The position numbers and the translations under genes were made by a program. The notes beneath the pieces were generated by a model that saw nothing but the letters and a program-made list of their open reading frames with translations, was not told the DNA's origin and did not search any database. From NCBI RefSeq assembly GCF_017876155.1, contig NZ_JAGINP010000009.1, positions 124,001-188,000 on the forward strand: a DNA stretch of 64,000 nucleotides, written 5' to 3'. This document shows positions 39,861 to 48,619 of this stretch, piece by piece (within the stretch, counting starts at the first letter, position 1; each line of letters starts with the position of its first letter). Origin of the DNA: Azospirillum rugosum (GTDB taxonomy: Bacteria; Pseudomonadota; Alphaproteobacteria; Azospirillales; Azospirillaceae).

Positions 39861-40265
39861 TCAGGGACGCGCGTGGCGGGCGCGGGCGCCGCGTTCGATG
39901 GCGGCGGCGCAGAGCCGGTCGACGCCCAGCTTGTGCCGGATCATCTCCAGCATGCGCAGCTCCTCCTGCGAGGCGGAGGGGTCGGCCGCGGCGATGTCGC
40001 AGGCCAGCGCGTAGGCCGTCTCCACGAGCTTGTGCGGGGTCGCGTCCTTGATGATCTGGAGCGTCGTCTCCAGCCCATCCTGGTCGGCCAGCAGGCCGGA
40101 GCATTCGCGCGTGACGTCGGTCAGCCGGTCGATGTCGAAGTCCTTGAAGACCGGCAGATAGCGGACGTTCTCGCCGATGGCCTCAAGCTCCGCGTCCGTC
40201 ATGTCGCCGTCGCACGCCGACACCAGCACCATGACGTAGATGAGGGCGCTGTGGTGGTTGATCAT
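39861..40265 (-). CDS. TerB-like (tellurite resistance B family) protein
   Basis: 134 residues, all-helical. HSALIYVMVLVSACDGDMTDAELEAI gives the acidic metal-binding-like motif (ACDGDMTDAE), and TPHKLVETAYALACDIAAADPSAS repeats a second acidic turn, as in TerB/DjlA-type domains. No ter operon is nearby, so a tellurite role is not implied; stress- or membrane-linked signalling is equally possible. It is probably co-transcribed with the downstream dehydrogenase. Confidence 0.8.
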   Translation of the reverse strand: MINHHSALIYVMVLVSACDGDMTDAELEAIGENVRYLPVFKDFDIDRLTDVTRECSGLLADQDGLETTLQIIKDATPHKLVETAYALACDIAAADPSASQEELRMLEMIRHKLGVDRLCAAAIERGARARHARP

Positions 40266-40406
40266 CGGAACTCCTGCGGGTTTGGGGCACTGCCAATCTT
40301 GCCCGTGCCTTCCCCGGCGTCAAGGGAGCCATGCCCAAGGTGGAGGTCTTCATCATTCGACAGGGGGCGCTCGACAGGGGGCATCCTCCCCCTTAAGGTC
40401 GGGCCC

Positions 40407-41354
40407 ATGTCGGTTGTCTTCAACGTGGCGCTCCCCGTCTTCGCCATCATCCTGGCGGGTGTCCTTTCCGGCAAGGCGAAGATCCTCGGCCCGGCGTCGT
40501 CGGAGGCGCTGAACAAGTTCGTCTACTTCATGGCCCTGCCGCCGGTGCTGTTCCTGGGCACGGCGCGGCGGTCGCTGCCGGAGATCTTCAACGGCCCCTT
40601 CATCGGCGCCTTCCTGGGCTCCATGCTCGCGGTCTACGCGCTGGGCGCCATCCTCGGCCGGGTGATCCACCGGGAGCGGACGCAGATCCAGTGCATGCAG
40701 GGGCTGAACGCCTGCTTCTCCAACACCGGCTACATGGGCATCCCGCTGTTCCTGGCCGCCTTCGGCCCGGACCACCTCGCCCCCGCCATCCTCGCCACCG
40801 TGATCATGAGCGCCATCATGGTCGGCATCGCGGTGATCTGGCTGGAGTTCGCCAACAACCGCGCCGACGGCCTGTCCAAGGCGCTGCGCGACGTCGGCCG
40901 GGCGCTGGCCAAGAACCCGCTGATTATTTCGACCGTCCTCGGCCTCGCCTGGTCGGTGCTGCTGTCCGGCGTGCCGGTGCCGAAGCCCATCGCCACCTAT
41001 TGCGAGCTGATCGGCGCCGCCGCCGGCCCCTGCGCCCTGTTCGCCATCGGCCTGTTCCTCGCGACCCAAAGCATGAAGGCGAACCTTCTGGAGGTCGGCT
41101 GGATCAGCGCCCTGAAACTGGTCGTCCAGCCGGCGCTGTGCTGGCTGCTGATCCGCACGCTGTTCCCGCTGGACCCCTTCTGGGCCGGCTCCGCCATCAT
41201 CCTCGCCGGCCTGCCGACCGGCGCCCTGACCTTCGTGGTGGCGAGCCAGTACCGCATCTACGTGGAGCGCACCTCGTCGGCGATCCTGATGTCCACGATC
41301 GCCAGCGTGGTGACCCTATCGGCCCTATTGGCGCTCTACGCGCCGGCGCAGTAG
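40407..41354 (+). CDS. AEC-family (auxin efflux carrier-like) transporter
   Basis: 315 residues with about ten transmembrane helices. NVALPVFAIILAGVLSGKAKIL at the start, ALNKFVYFMALPPVLFLGT, the central CFSNTGYMGIPLFLAAFG (conserved asparagine region) and LVVQPALCWLLIRTLFPLD with PTGALTFVVASQYRIYVERTSS identify the family. Related carriers move malonate or other small organic acids. The ATG at 40407 matches the family start. Confidence 0.9.
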   Translation: MSVVFNVALPVFAIILAGVLSGKAKILGPASSEALNKFVYFMALPPVLFLGTARRSLPEIFNGPFIGAFLGSMLAVYALGAILGRVIHRERTQIQCMQGLNACFSNTGYMGIPLFLAAFGPDHLAPAILATVIMSAIMVGIAVIWLEFANNRADGLSKALRDVGRALAKNPLIISTVLGLAWSVLLSGVPVPKPIATYCELIGAAAGPCALFAIGLFLATQSMKANLLEVGWISALKLVVQPALCWLLIRTLFPLDPFWAGSAIILAGLPTGALTFVVASQYRIYVERTSSAILMSTIASVVTLSALLALYAPAQ

Positions 41355-41359
41355 CCGCC

Positions 41360-41435
41360 GTCGGGTTGCGCTGCGCTCCACCCGACCTACCGTAAGGCTC
41401 TCGCGTAGGTTGGGTGGAGCGCAGCGCAACCCAAC
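41360..41435. repeat. Palindromic repeat half-elements in reversed order, copy R6
   Basis: Here a right-arm half (GGGTTGCGCTGCGCTCCACC, 41363-41382) comes first and a left-arm half (CGTAGGTTGGGTGGAGCG, 41404-41421) second, separated by about 13 bases. In R1-R5 the order is left arm then right arm. This copy may be the junction of two partial elements or a recombination product. It lies between the convergent AEC transporter and helicase genes. Confidence 0.8.
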
Positions 41436-41444
41436 GGCACCCAC

Positions 41445-44210
41445 TCACCACCCCCGCAAAAACTCCGCCGTTTCCGCCACCGCCTCCTTGATGCCCACCC
41501 GGCGCACCTCCACGCCTTCCGGGAAGGCGCCGAACAGGCGGCTCGGCATCATGGGGTCGAGCAGGACGAAGACGCCCGTGTCGTCGGCCCGCCGCACCAG
41601 CCGCCCGAAGGCCTGCTTCAGCCGCAGGCGCGCGATCATGTCCTCGTAGCGGCGCCGCCCGAAGGCGTCGCGGCGCGCCCGGTGCAGGATGTCCGGGCGC
41701 GGCCAGGGCACGCGGTCGAAGACGATCAGGCGCAAGGACCGGCCCGGCACGTCCACCCCGTCGCGCACCGCGTCGGTGCCCAGCAGGCAGGCGTGCTCCT
41801 CCCCCCGGAAGATGTCGATCAGGGTCGCCACGTCCAGCGGGTCCACATGCTGGGCGTAGAGCGGCAGGCCGGTGGCGTCCAGCGGCTCCACGATGCGGTC
41901 ATAGACGGCGCGCAGCCGGCTGATCGCGGTGAACAGCCCCAGGCCCCCGCCCCCCGCCGCCTGGAACAGCGTGCGGTAGGCGGCGGCAACCTGCCCCAGG
42001 TCATCCTTGCGCACGTCGGTGACCACCATCACCCGCGTGCGGTTGGGGTAGTCGAAGGGCGAGGGCACCTGCGCGCGCAGCGCCGGCTTCGGCAAATGGC
42101 TGGCGCCGCACCGGTCGGCCGCCGCCTGCCAGTCCATCTCCAGATCGCCCGTGCCGTCGGTCAGGGTGGCGGAGGTCACGACCATCCCGTGCGCCGGCCC
42201 GGCCAGCGCCTCCGCGAAGGGCACGGTCGGGTCGACCCAGTGGCGGTAGAGCCCCACGTCCACGTCGCGCCCGTCGATCCGCTCCACCGCGAACCAGTCC
42301 ACGAACTGCGGCGGAGTCTCCACGGCCAGCGTCTTCAGCATCGACCGCCAAGCCTCCACCGTCAGCACGCCGCGCCGGGTCAGGCTGCGGGCCATGGCGT
42401 CGATGCGCCGGCGCTGGTCGCTGTCCAGTTCCGCCGTCTCGTCCTCCAGCCGCGCGGCGAGCCGCTTCGCCAAGCCCGCCAGCGGCTCCGCCAGCCGCAC
42501 CAGAGCCCCCTCCAGCGCCTCCGCCGCCTCCAGCAGCCCGTCCACCGGGTAGGCCTTGTCGGCCTCCAGGCTGTAGGGCCCGCCCTGCCCCGCCGTCCGC
42601 GCGTAGACCTGCCGGCGCGCCATCAGCAGGAACTTCTCCGTCGCCCCCTGCGGGTTGTCGGCGGACAGCCGCGCCCCCCAGCCCTCCGCCGGCAGCACGC
42701 GGGCGCCCAGCATGACGGCGTCCATCAGCTCCTGCGCGCGGTCGTCGCTGGCGATCAGGTCCTCGATGCGGCGTTTCAGCCCGCGGGCGCGGCTGCGCCC
42801 CTCCTCCGCCCCCAGCAGCCAGCGCCGCAGCTCCTGCGTCTCCCGCCCGGTCAGGTGCCCGGCGAAGGCGCCGTCGGCCGCGTCGAAGACATGGTGCCCC
42901 TCGTCGAAGACGTAGCGGCTGGGCAGCGTCGGCTCCTCGCCCCCGCCCAGCGCCGCCTGCACCATGACCAGCGCGTGGTTGGCGATGACCACGTCGGCCT
43001 TGCGGGCGCGCCGCACGCTCTTCTCGATGAAGCAGCGGGCGTAGTGGTCGCAGGCCGAATAGATGCACTCCCCCCGCCGGTCGGCCAGGCCCAGGGTCCG
43101 CGCCCGCCCGGCGATGTCCACCAGCCAGCCCGGAAAGTCGCCGCCCGTCAGGTCGCCGTCGCGCGTCGCCGCGGCCCAGCGCGCCATCAGCCCGATCCCC
43201 ACCGAGTTGTGCGGCTGCATGGGCATGCCGCGCACGGCCTCCTCCAGGTTCAGCAGGCACAGGTAGTTCTCGCGCCCCTTGCGCAGCACGACCTTGCGCG
43301 CCTTGGTCGCCGGCTCGGGGTAGAGGCGGTCCAGCTCCGCGTCGATCTGGTGCTGGAGGTTGCGGGTGTAGGTGGAGATCCACACCGTCCCGCCGTTCTT
43401 CTCCGCCCACACCGTGGCCGGCGCGAGATAGCCGAGAGTCTTGCCGACGCCCGTCCCGGCCTCCGCCAGCACCACGTTCGGCGTATCCGGGGCGGTGCGC
43501 GGGGCGAAGGCGGCGGACACGGCGCTGGCGTAGTCGGCCTGCTGCGGCCGCGGCTCCGCCACCTTGCCGGGCACGCTCGCCGACAGCATCTCGGCCAGAC
43601 GCCGGCGCGCCTCGTCGGGCTCCACCGGGTGGTGGGCGGGCGGCGGCTCCGGCGGGCCGTCCTGCCATTCCTTGATGCGCGTCCAGACGCGCAGGCCGGA
43701 GCGTCCGGCCCCCTTCTCCGGCCCGTCCGGCTTGCCGAGCGCGGCCAGCACGGCCGGCGCCCAGGGCCAGCCGGCCCGCCCCATCTCCCAGGCGAAGGCC
43801 ACGGGATCGGACGCCTCCTCCCGCCCCGGCGACCCCAGCAGGCCGAGCAGCCGCCGCACCGCCCGTTGCAGCGCCAGCGCGTCGGCGTCCAGCCCGTCAG
43901 GGATGGGCAGGTCCAGCGCCTCCGCCAGCCCGCGCGGGGTCGGCACGCAGAAGGTCGCCGGCTTCACGAAGGCGAACAGCTCCAGCACGTCGAAGGCGGT
44001 GAAGGGCTCCACCCCCAGCCGCCGCGCCATGGCCCGCGCATGACAGACCAGAGGCGGCTGGCGGCGCACCCGCATCGCCGCGGCGGCGGGCGACAGCTCC
44101 TCCACCTCGCCGTCGGCGGTCAGCAGCACGACCTGCCGCGCGCCGGCCACCAGCGCGGGCGCGTCGTCGAGCCTGAAGGAGGGGGGAGGCGGCGCGAAGG
44201 TCGGATCCAT
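41445..44210 (-). CDS. DinG/YoaA-family ATP-dependent DNA helicase
   Basis: 921-residue superfamily 2, XPD-like helicase. After an N-terminal region of about 230 residues without clear family identity come Walker A (AEAGTGVGKT, about 253-262), an Fe-S cluster region with cysteines in ENYLCLLNLE and CIYSACDHYARCFIEKS, the DEAH-like box FDEGHHVFD, and C-terminal motifs TSATLTDGTGD, CLLGTDAVRDGVDVPG and LKQAFGRLVRRADD (motif VI). Such enzymes resolve R-loops and damaged forks. An ATG at 44210 is preferred; a longer N-terminal frame overlaps mtgA upstream DNA. A 4-Cys arrangement is visible but spacing was not modelled. Confidence 0.9.
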   Translation of the reverse strand: MDPTFAPPPPSFRLDDAPALVAGARQVVLLTADGEVEELSPAAAAMRVRRQPPLVCHARAMARRLGVEPFTAFDVLELFAFVKPATFCVPTPRGLAEALDLPIPDGLDADALALQRAVRRLLGLLGSPGREEASDPVAFAWEMGRAGWPWAPAVLAALGKPDGPEKGAGRSGLRVWTRIKEWQDGPPEPPPAHHPVEPDEARRRLAEMLSASVPGKVAEPRPQQADYASAVSAAFAPRTAPDTPNVVLAEAGTGVGKTLGYLAPATVWAEKNGGTVWISTYTRNLQHQIDAELDRLYPEPATKARKVVLRKGRENYLCLLNLEEAVRGMPMQPHNSVGIGLMARWAAATRDGDLTGGDFPGWLVDIAGRARTLGLADRRGECIYSACDHYARCFIEKSVRRARKADVVIANHALVMVQAALGGGEEPTLPSRYVFDEGHHVFDAADGAFAGHLTGRETQELRRWLLGAEEGRSRARGLKRRIEDLIASDDRAQELMDAVMLGARVLPAEGWGARLSADNPQGATEKFLLMARRQVYARTAGQGGPYSLEADKAYPVDGLLEAAEALEGALVRLAEPLAGLAKRLAARLEDETAELDSDQRRRIDAMARSLTRRGVLTVEAWRSMLKTLAVETPPQFVDWFAVERIDGRDVDVGLYRHWVDPTVPFAEALAGPAHGMVVTSATLTDGTGDLEMDWQAAADRCGASHLPKPALRAQVPSPFDYPNRTRVMVVTDVRKDDLGQVAAAYRTLFQAAGGGGLGLFTAISRLRAVYDRIVEPLDATGLPLYAQHVDPLDVATLIDIFRGEEHACLLGTDAVRDGVDVPGRSLRLIVFDRVPWPRPDILHRARRDAFGRRRYEDMIARLRLKQAFGRLVRRADDTGVFVLLDPMMPSRLFGAFPEGVEVRRVGIKEAVAETAEFLRGW

Positions 44211-44335
44211 GCGGCGCAGTATAGAGGCCCCCGGCCCGCCAATGCGAGGAACAAGCTCGTCCAGCAAGCCCATGTTGACCTTACGGCCCCCATCGCCCGA
44301 CAGTGGCGCCCCGCCCACGGTCGGAGCTTGACGGC

Positions 44336-45022
44336 ATGCGGTTTTCGATACGGCGCATCCTGCGCTGGTTGGTGGCATTGGCCCTGGGACTGGCGGCCTT
44401 CAGCGTCGGCTGGGCGGCGCTCTACCGCTTCGTGCCGGTGCCGGCCACGCCCCTGATGCTGATCCGCGCCGCGGGGGGCGCCGGGCTGGAGCACGACTGG
44501 GTGCCGCTCTCCGCCATCTCCCCGCATCTCGCCCGCGCGGTGATCGCGTCGGAGGACACGCTGTTCTGCGGCCACGGCGGCTTCGACTGGGCGGCCATCG
44601 AGGGCGCCTTCGAGGACAACGAGGAGGGCGCCCGCCTGCGCGGCGGCAGCACCATCAGCCAGCAGACGGCGAAAAACGCCTTCCTCTGGCCCGACCGCAG
44701 CTGGACCCGCAAGGGCGTGGAAGTCTGGTTCACCCTGCTGATCGAGCAGCTCTGGCCCAAGCGCCGCATCCTGGAGGTCTACCTGAACAGCATCGAATGG
44801 GGCGACGGCGTCTACGGCGCCGAGGCCGCCGCCCGCCACCATTTCAAAAAGCCCGCCTCGGCCCTGACCCGCCGCGAGGCCGCCCTCCTCGCCGTCGTGC
44901 TGCCGAGCCCCCGCAAATGGTCCCCGAATCCGCCCGGCGCCTACGTCGCACGGCGCGCCGGGATCATCGAGCGGCGCATGGCGATCGTGGAACGGGACGG
45001 GCTGGCGGAGTGCGCGCGGTAG
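44336..45022 (+). CDS. mtgA: Monofunctional biosynthetic peptidoglycan transglycosylase
   Basis: 228 residues with one N-terminal membrane anchor (about 8-30) and a GT51 domain: [15 protein letters not shown] (catalytic glutamate), [16 protein letters not shown], and [23 protein letters not shown]. It elongates glycan strands from lipid II without cross-linking. The ATG at 44336 is the first plausible start giving the usual N-terminus. It diverges from the helicase gene. Confidence 0.95.
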   Translation: MRFSIRRILRWLVALALGLAAFSVGWAALYRFVPVPATPLMLIRAAGGAGLEHDWVPLSAISPHLARAVIASEDTLFCGHGGFDWAAIEGAFEDNEEGARLRGGSTISQQTAKNAFLWPDRSWTRKGVEVWFTLLIEQLWPKRRILEVYLNSIEWGDGVYGAEAAARHHFKKPASALTRREAALLAVVLPSPRKWSPNPPGAYVARRAGIIERRMAIVERDGLAECAR

Positions 45023-45219
45023 GGGATGTCGGGGCCGCCCCGGAACATCCGCCCCCACGCCCATCGGCGCGCCCGCCGATCACAGGGGGTTCGATGCGTC
45101 GAAGCGCCGCTTCCCCGAGCAGCCCAGCGGCTGTTTTGCCAAATGACTTTTCCTCGCTAATGTCTCAAATTGATTGGGTCGAAAAACCTATGCGATATTG
45201 ACCGACAGGAGATCGCGCA

Positions 45220-45504
45220 ATGCACGAAGAACAACAGACTGCCGAATGGCATGGGGTTGATTACAAGCTGATTTCTGAAACGGAGATACCGGAGAACCCG
45301 AAGGCAAACGTCGACGCGGCCGACGGCACGCGGTACGCCAGAGTTCATTTTTCGGGAAACTTCGGATTCCTGTGCGGCGAGTTCCAATCATTCGATCGCT
45401 TCAACATAGGCCGGAGTGAGGCTGAGCAACTTGCTTGGTCCGCGTTCGGCATGTGCGGACACACCGTCACCTACTACGACGCCAACGACAACGTCGTCGG
45501 TTGA
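45220..45504 (+). CDS. Hypothetical protein
   Basis: 94 residues, no recognised family. AGGAG eight bases before the ATG supports translation. The protein looks soluble and folded: HGVDYKLISETEIPENPKA, RYARVHFSGNFGFLCGEFQSF and a final CGHTVTYYDANDNVVG, with two cysteines. It lies at the left edge of the accessory patch holding the Mrr-type nuclease and toxin-antitoxin genes. Confidence 0.6.
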   Translation: MHEEQQTAEWHGVDYKLISETEIPENPKANVDAADGTRYARVHFSGNFGFLCGEFQSFDRFNIGRSEAEQLAWSAFGMCGHTVTYYDANDNVVG

Positions 45505-45633
45505 TGAGCGCACAAGGGAAGGGGCCGGCGTCTGCGCGCCCGCCCCTTCCCGCTCTTTCGATTGCGGATACACAGGACCATACCGGCGCGCGGCGATCGT
45601 AGAGGGGGACAGGCTGGCGGACTGCGGCGACAA

Positions 45634-46545
45634 CTACTCAAGGAAAAAGTCTTCGTCGATCTTCTTCAAGTACAGAGTGTCCTCCACTCGACAACCGACG
45701 TTGTATCGCATCATCAGCTGCGCAAGCTGCTCGCCGTCGATCAGCACTATTCTTTTGCTCAAACGTTCCGCAGTATCCCGCGCTGACGGACTGAAGCTTG
45801 AAGTGGTCACAAACAGACCTTTGGAAGCCTTAAAGTGGTCAAGGCTTCCAAAGAAATCGCGGATCTCCCCTGCGCCAACATTGTTTCCTGGACGATAGCG
45901 CTTGGCCTGAACGTAAACGCGATCCAATCCAAGCGCGTCTTGGTCGATGACACCGTCGACCCCGTTGTCGCCGGATTTACCGAGCACCCTTCCAGCATCG
46001 TCGACCGACCCGCCGTAGCCCATTGCCAGCAGCAGCTTCACCACAACCTGCTCAAAAAGGCTTGGAGGCCCGGCCAAAATCCGACTGAGAATTTCGCCGC
46101 GCAACGCCGCTTCCACCTGCTTGAAGGCAGAGCGCATGATCTCATCAGGCGTTTGGTCTTCATCGGCACCGGCAACCGCCACAATCTCGGGGCTTTCCGG
46201 TGAGTTTCCATAGCGAAATTCCCGAAAACCGGGAAACTGATCCAGAAACTTGTTGTCAATACGGGCAGGGTTCTGCGACAGGATCTGCAAACCGAGCTCG
46301 GTCGCCTTGTAATGGCCACGCTTCGTCGCTTGAACGAGACCAGCTTTGGCCAAAAACGTACGAGCCCAATGCACTCTGTTGTCCACAATGCGCTGCTTGC
46401 CGCTCGGGAGGAGCTGACATTTTTCTTCGTCAGAGAGCCCAAACGCATCAGCGACCTGCCCGGCAACATGCGTCGTCCGGACTTCTCCATCCGCTCCGGC
46501 TTTGAGAACGGGTAACATGAATGTCTGGAAGTCGGGTATGGGCAT
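45634..46545 (-). CDS. Mrr-type restriction endonuclease
   Basis: 303 residues. The N-terminal winged-helix part (about 1-100, with NRVHWARTFLAKAGLVQATKRGHY) matches the Mrr N-terminal domain. The C-terminal PD-(D/E)xK-like nuclease domain spans about 160-285: FEQVVVKLLLAMGYGGS, DNGVDGVIDQD (metal Asp) and VYVQAKRY (Q-x-K variant), then KASKGLFVTTSSFSPSA. Mrr enzymes cut methylated DNA (type IV restriction). No partner methylase is nearby, which suits a methylation-dependent enzyme. Confidence 0.9.
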   Translation of the reverse strand: MPIPDFQTFMLPVLKAGADGEVRTTHVAGQVADAFGLSDEEKCQLLPSGKQRIVDNRVHWARTFLAKAGLVQATKRGHYKATELGLQILSQNPARIDNKFLDQFPGFREFRYGNSPESPEIVAVAGADEDQTPDEIMRSAFKQVEAALRGEILSRILAGPPSLFEQVVVKLLLAMGYGGSVDDAGRVLGKSGDNGVDGVIDQDALGLDRVYVQAKRYRPGNNVGAGEIRDFFGSLDHFKASKGLFVTTSSFSPSARDTAERLSKRIVLIDGEQLAQLMMRYNVGCRVEDTLYLKKIDEDFFLE

Positions 46546-46656
46546 CGCTTCACCGGGGAATTGCAGATGGGCATGCTGCCATGTCCAAATTGGAATTTCA
46601 CCCCGGCTCCCTGCGACTTTCCGTCCTGACGCACACCTGCCTTCGCGTGATGAATG

Positions 46657-46971
46657 TCACATCCACAGACCGCCCGCAGGCGTCAGCAGGACCGGCTCCA
46701 TGCGGCGCCAGGGTATGACCCGAACGACTTCAATAGGGTCGCCTTTCCGATAAATCACCGCGTACCATTTGAGTGCCGTCCAGAAGTAAACGTCGAAATC
46801 CGTCAAGTCCCGCCGACGGTGTCCCAAGCCTGGATTGGCACCGATGCGCTCGAACGCGTTGTAGAGTTCATCAATGAGTTCATCGGCCGCAGCTTCATCA
46901 TCGACGTCCTCAACATAGGCATGGATATCATCGAGATCGTCGAGGGCGAGCGGTGCGACCGAATAGGACAT
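46657..46971 (-). CDS. RelE/ParE-family toxin
   Basis: 104 residues with the ParE core: LALDDLDDIHAYVEDVDD at the N-terminus, FERIGANPGLGHRRRDL and YFWTALKWYAVIYRKGDPIEVVRVIPWRR near the end. ParE toxins inhibit gyrase; RelE types cut mRNA. The start follows the antitoxin stop by two bases, so the pair is one operon. Confidence 0.9.
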   Translation of the reverse strand: MSYSVAPLALDDLDDIHAYVEDVDDEAAADELIDELYNAFERIGANPGLGHRRRDLTDFDVYFWTALKWYAVIYRKGDPIEVVRVIPWRRMEPVLLTPAGGLWM

Positions 46972-46973
46972 GG

Positions 46974-47246
46974 TCAGTCCGCCCGCTTGGCCTTGCGCCG
47001 CGCCGCGATCCGCTCCTTGGTGCGGCGGCGCGCCTCCTCGGCGGGGATAGCCTCGCCGCGGTCCAGCTGGGCAAGCCCCTCGGCGATCCGCTGGTTGAGT
47101 CGGTCGATTTCCCGGGACCGCGATTCGTCATACCGGAAGAACAGGCGCAACGCTTCTCGCATCACCTCGCTCGCCGAGGTGTACTGACCGCTCGCGACGC
47201 GCTGCTCGATCAGCCGTTCGAGTTCCGGAGTCAGGGATACGTTCAT
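46974..47246 (-). CDS. ParD-family antitoxin
   Basis: 90 residues. The N-terminal ribbon-helix-helix (VSLTPELERLIEQRVASGQYTSASEVMREALRLF) binds DNA and represses the operon; the charged C-terminal half (about 50-90) would wrap the toxin. It is the first gene of the pair. An inverted repeat lies 43 bases upstream. Confidence 0.92.
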   Translation of the reverse strand: MNVSLTPELERLIEQRVASGQYTSASEVMREALRLFFRYDESRSREIDRLNQRIAEGLAQLDRGEAIPAEEARRRTKERIAARRKAKRAD

Positions 47247-47288
47247 GGCTCAACCCTCGATGACGGGCTTTGACGACGGAATGCGCCC

Positions 47289-47317
47289 GATAACAGAATA
47301 TAGCAAACCCTGTTATC
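47289..47317 (-). promoter_or_regulatory. Candidate ParD operator
   Basis: GATAACAG at 47289-47296 is the exact reverse complement of CTGTTATC at 47310-47317. Between them on the minus strand is a TATATT-like -10 sequence. This is the arrangement expected for an autoregulated antitoxin promoter. Confidence 0.6.
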
Positions 47318-47334
47318 CGGACAACGGTACGCCC

Positions 47335-47496
47335 CAGGGCTATCGCATTTGGCGCCAAATCCCTCTCCCGTCCCGGGAGAGGGTGCCGACAAGGATCAAG
47401 TCGCTGATCCTTGGAAGACCCTCACCCTTCCCACGCTTCGCGCGGGTCCCTTCCCTCTCCCGGGACGGGAGAGGGATTTCAAGTGCAATTGCCCTG
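47335..47496. repeat. MITE-like element, copy 1 (162 bp)
   Basis: Starts CAGGGCTATCGCATTTGG and ends with the complementary type TTCAAGTGCAATTGCCCTG. Both ends contain AAATCCCTCTCCCG followed by CCCGGGAGAGGG, so they are inverted repeats. Inside is a hairpin AAGGATCA-AGTCGC-TGATCCTT (47391-47412). The flanking 10 bases on each side match at eight of ten positions (CGGTACGCCC and CGCCACGCCC), consistent with an old target duplication. No coding sequence is inside. The rest of the gap 47247-47670 holds the ParD operator and the response-regulator promoter. Confidence 0.85.
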
Positions 47497-47590
47497 CGCC
47501 ACGCCCAGCCACAAGCACGGTCAAATCGTCCTGGTTGCCCCACCATCGACCAAAAGTGGTGACTCCCCTCGAAATCTCTCCCGAGATCCC

Positions 47591-47615
47591 GGAACGGCTG
47601 GGATCCCAGCCTGTT
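47591..47615 (+). promoter_or_regulatory. EcfG-like promoter overlapping a 16-base palindrome
   Basis: GGAAC (47591-47595) is separated by 17 bases from GTT (47613-47615), matching the alphaproteobacterial general-stress sigma pattern. The spacer is a perfect palindrome, GGCTGGGATCCCAGCC (47596-47611). It lies 55 bases upstream of the response-regulator ATG. Confidence 0.5.
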
Positions 47616-47670
47616 CGCTGTCAACAACGCCGACGCGATAAGTCGGAAGGTCAGAGGCGGGAGATTCCTG

Positions 47671-48072
47671 ATGAAGGTGATGATTGTGGAGGACGACGCC
47701 CTGGCGGCGTTGTCCGTCGAAACGGTTTTGCGGTTCTGCGGCCACCAAGTGGTCGGGCCCTTCGCCTCGACGGCCGAGGTCATGCGCGCCGATCACGGCG
47801 GGCGGATCGACCTGGTTCTGATGGACATCAACCTGGAAGGACAGTCCTCGGGACTGGACTGCGCCCGCGTGCTGCACAAGCGCTACGGCCTGCCCGTGGT
47901 GTTCATCAGCAGCGACGGGGAGCGGGCACGCTCCGGCCGCGACGTGGCGCTCGGCTCCATGACCAAGCCCATTTCGGAAACGACCATGATGACCGGCATC
48001 AAGGCGATCGAGCAGATGCTCCGCGGCAAGAAGCCGGCGCACCTGCCGGCCGGCCTCGAAGTGTTCCACTGA
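47671..48072 (+). CDS. Single-domain response regulator
   Basis: 133 residues, a receiver domain with a short tail. Acidic pocket E7-D8-D9, phosphoacceptor D52 in LMDINL, S80/S81 in FISSD and K99 in MTKP. No output domain, so it works by protein contact like CheY or as a phosphorelay intermediate. No kinase is adjacent; the histidine kinase at 61-63.6 kb is a possible but unproven partner. GGGAG precedes the ATG. Confidence 0.93.
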   Translation: MKVMIVEDDALAALSVETVLRFCGHQVVGPFASTAEVMRADHGGRIDLVLMDINLEGQSSGLDCARVLHKRYGLPVVFISSDGERARSGRDVALGSMTKPISETTMMTGIKAIEQMLRGKKPAHLPAGLEVFH

Positions 48073-48114
48073 CGGGTTGTTCCATGACGGAAAGGCGAAG
48101 GCGCGCGTCGAGGC

Positions 48115-48438
48115 TCACGCCCCGCCGCCCGCCATCCGCAGGCTGACCACCCCCGCGACGATCAGCAGGATGCCCGCGAGCTTCAGCAGGCTGGCCTGCT
48201 CCCCGAAGACCCAGATGCCGATGGCGGCGATGGTCGCGGTGCCCACGGCCGACCAGATGGCGTAGGCGACGCCGACCTCGATCTCCTTCAGGGCCTGGGC
48301 CAGCATGGCGAAGGCCACGACGTAGCAGGCCACCACCGCCACGCTCGGCCACAGGCGCGTCATGCCCTCGGACATCTTCATCGACACGGTGCCGACGATC
48401 TCGAAAACGATGGCGACGGTCAGATAGAGCCAGCTCAT
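48115..48438 (-). CDS. Small multidrug resistance (SMR/EmrE family) transporter
   Basis: 107 residues, four transmembrane helices. E13 in VFEIVGT is the proton- and drug-binding glutamate; AYAIWSAVGTATIAAIG is the signature loop and helix 3. Dimeric proton antiporter of cationic compounds or guanidinium. The ATG at 48438 gives the family N-terminus MSWLYLTVAI. It converges with the response-regulator gene. Confidence 0.93.
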   Translation of the reverse strand: MSWLYLTVAIVFEIVGTVSMKMSEGMTRLWPSVAVVACYVVAFAMLAQALKEIEVGVAYAIWSAVGTATIAAIGIWVFGEQASLLKLAGILLIVAGVVSLRMAGGGA

Positions 48439-48619
48439 TCCGGTCCTCGACGGGAACATTCCCCACCCGGATCTGCGCGCTCCTTTCCGTTTGGGCAAGT
48501 GCGATCAACGTCGTAACGGTATGGGCTCGTGTCCGCGAACGCCCGCCTTGCCAATCCCGCGCCCGATCTGTAGGATTACATTCCCTTCCCTCACCAACCC
48601 AGCAGCCCCGCCACCCGAA

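Noticed and set aside
41682..44456. Plus-strand open frame of about 924 codons opposite the DinG-like helicase
   Set aside because: Composition is Arg/Gln/His-rich and without motifs; the opposite strand has Walker and Fe-S motifs.
47335..47496. Reading the 47.3 kb repeat as a rho-independent terminator for the antitoxin or regulator genes
   Set aside because: It is upstream of both genes in their transcription direction and matches a second copy with flanking duplication, so a mobile repeat explains it better.
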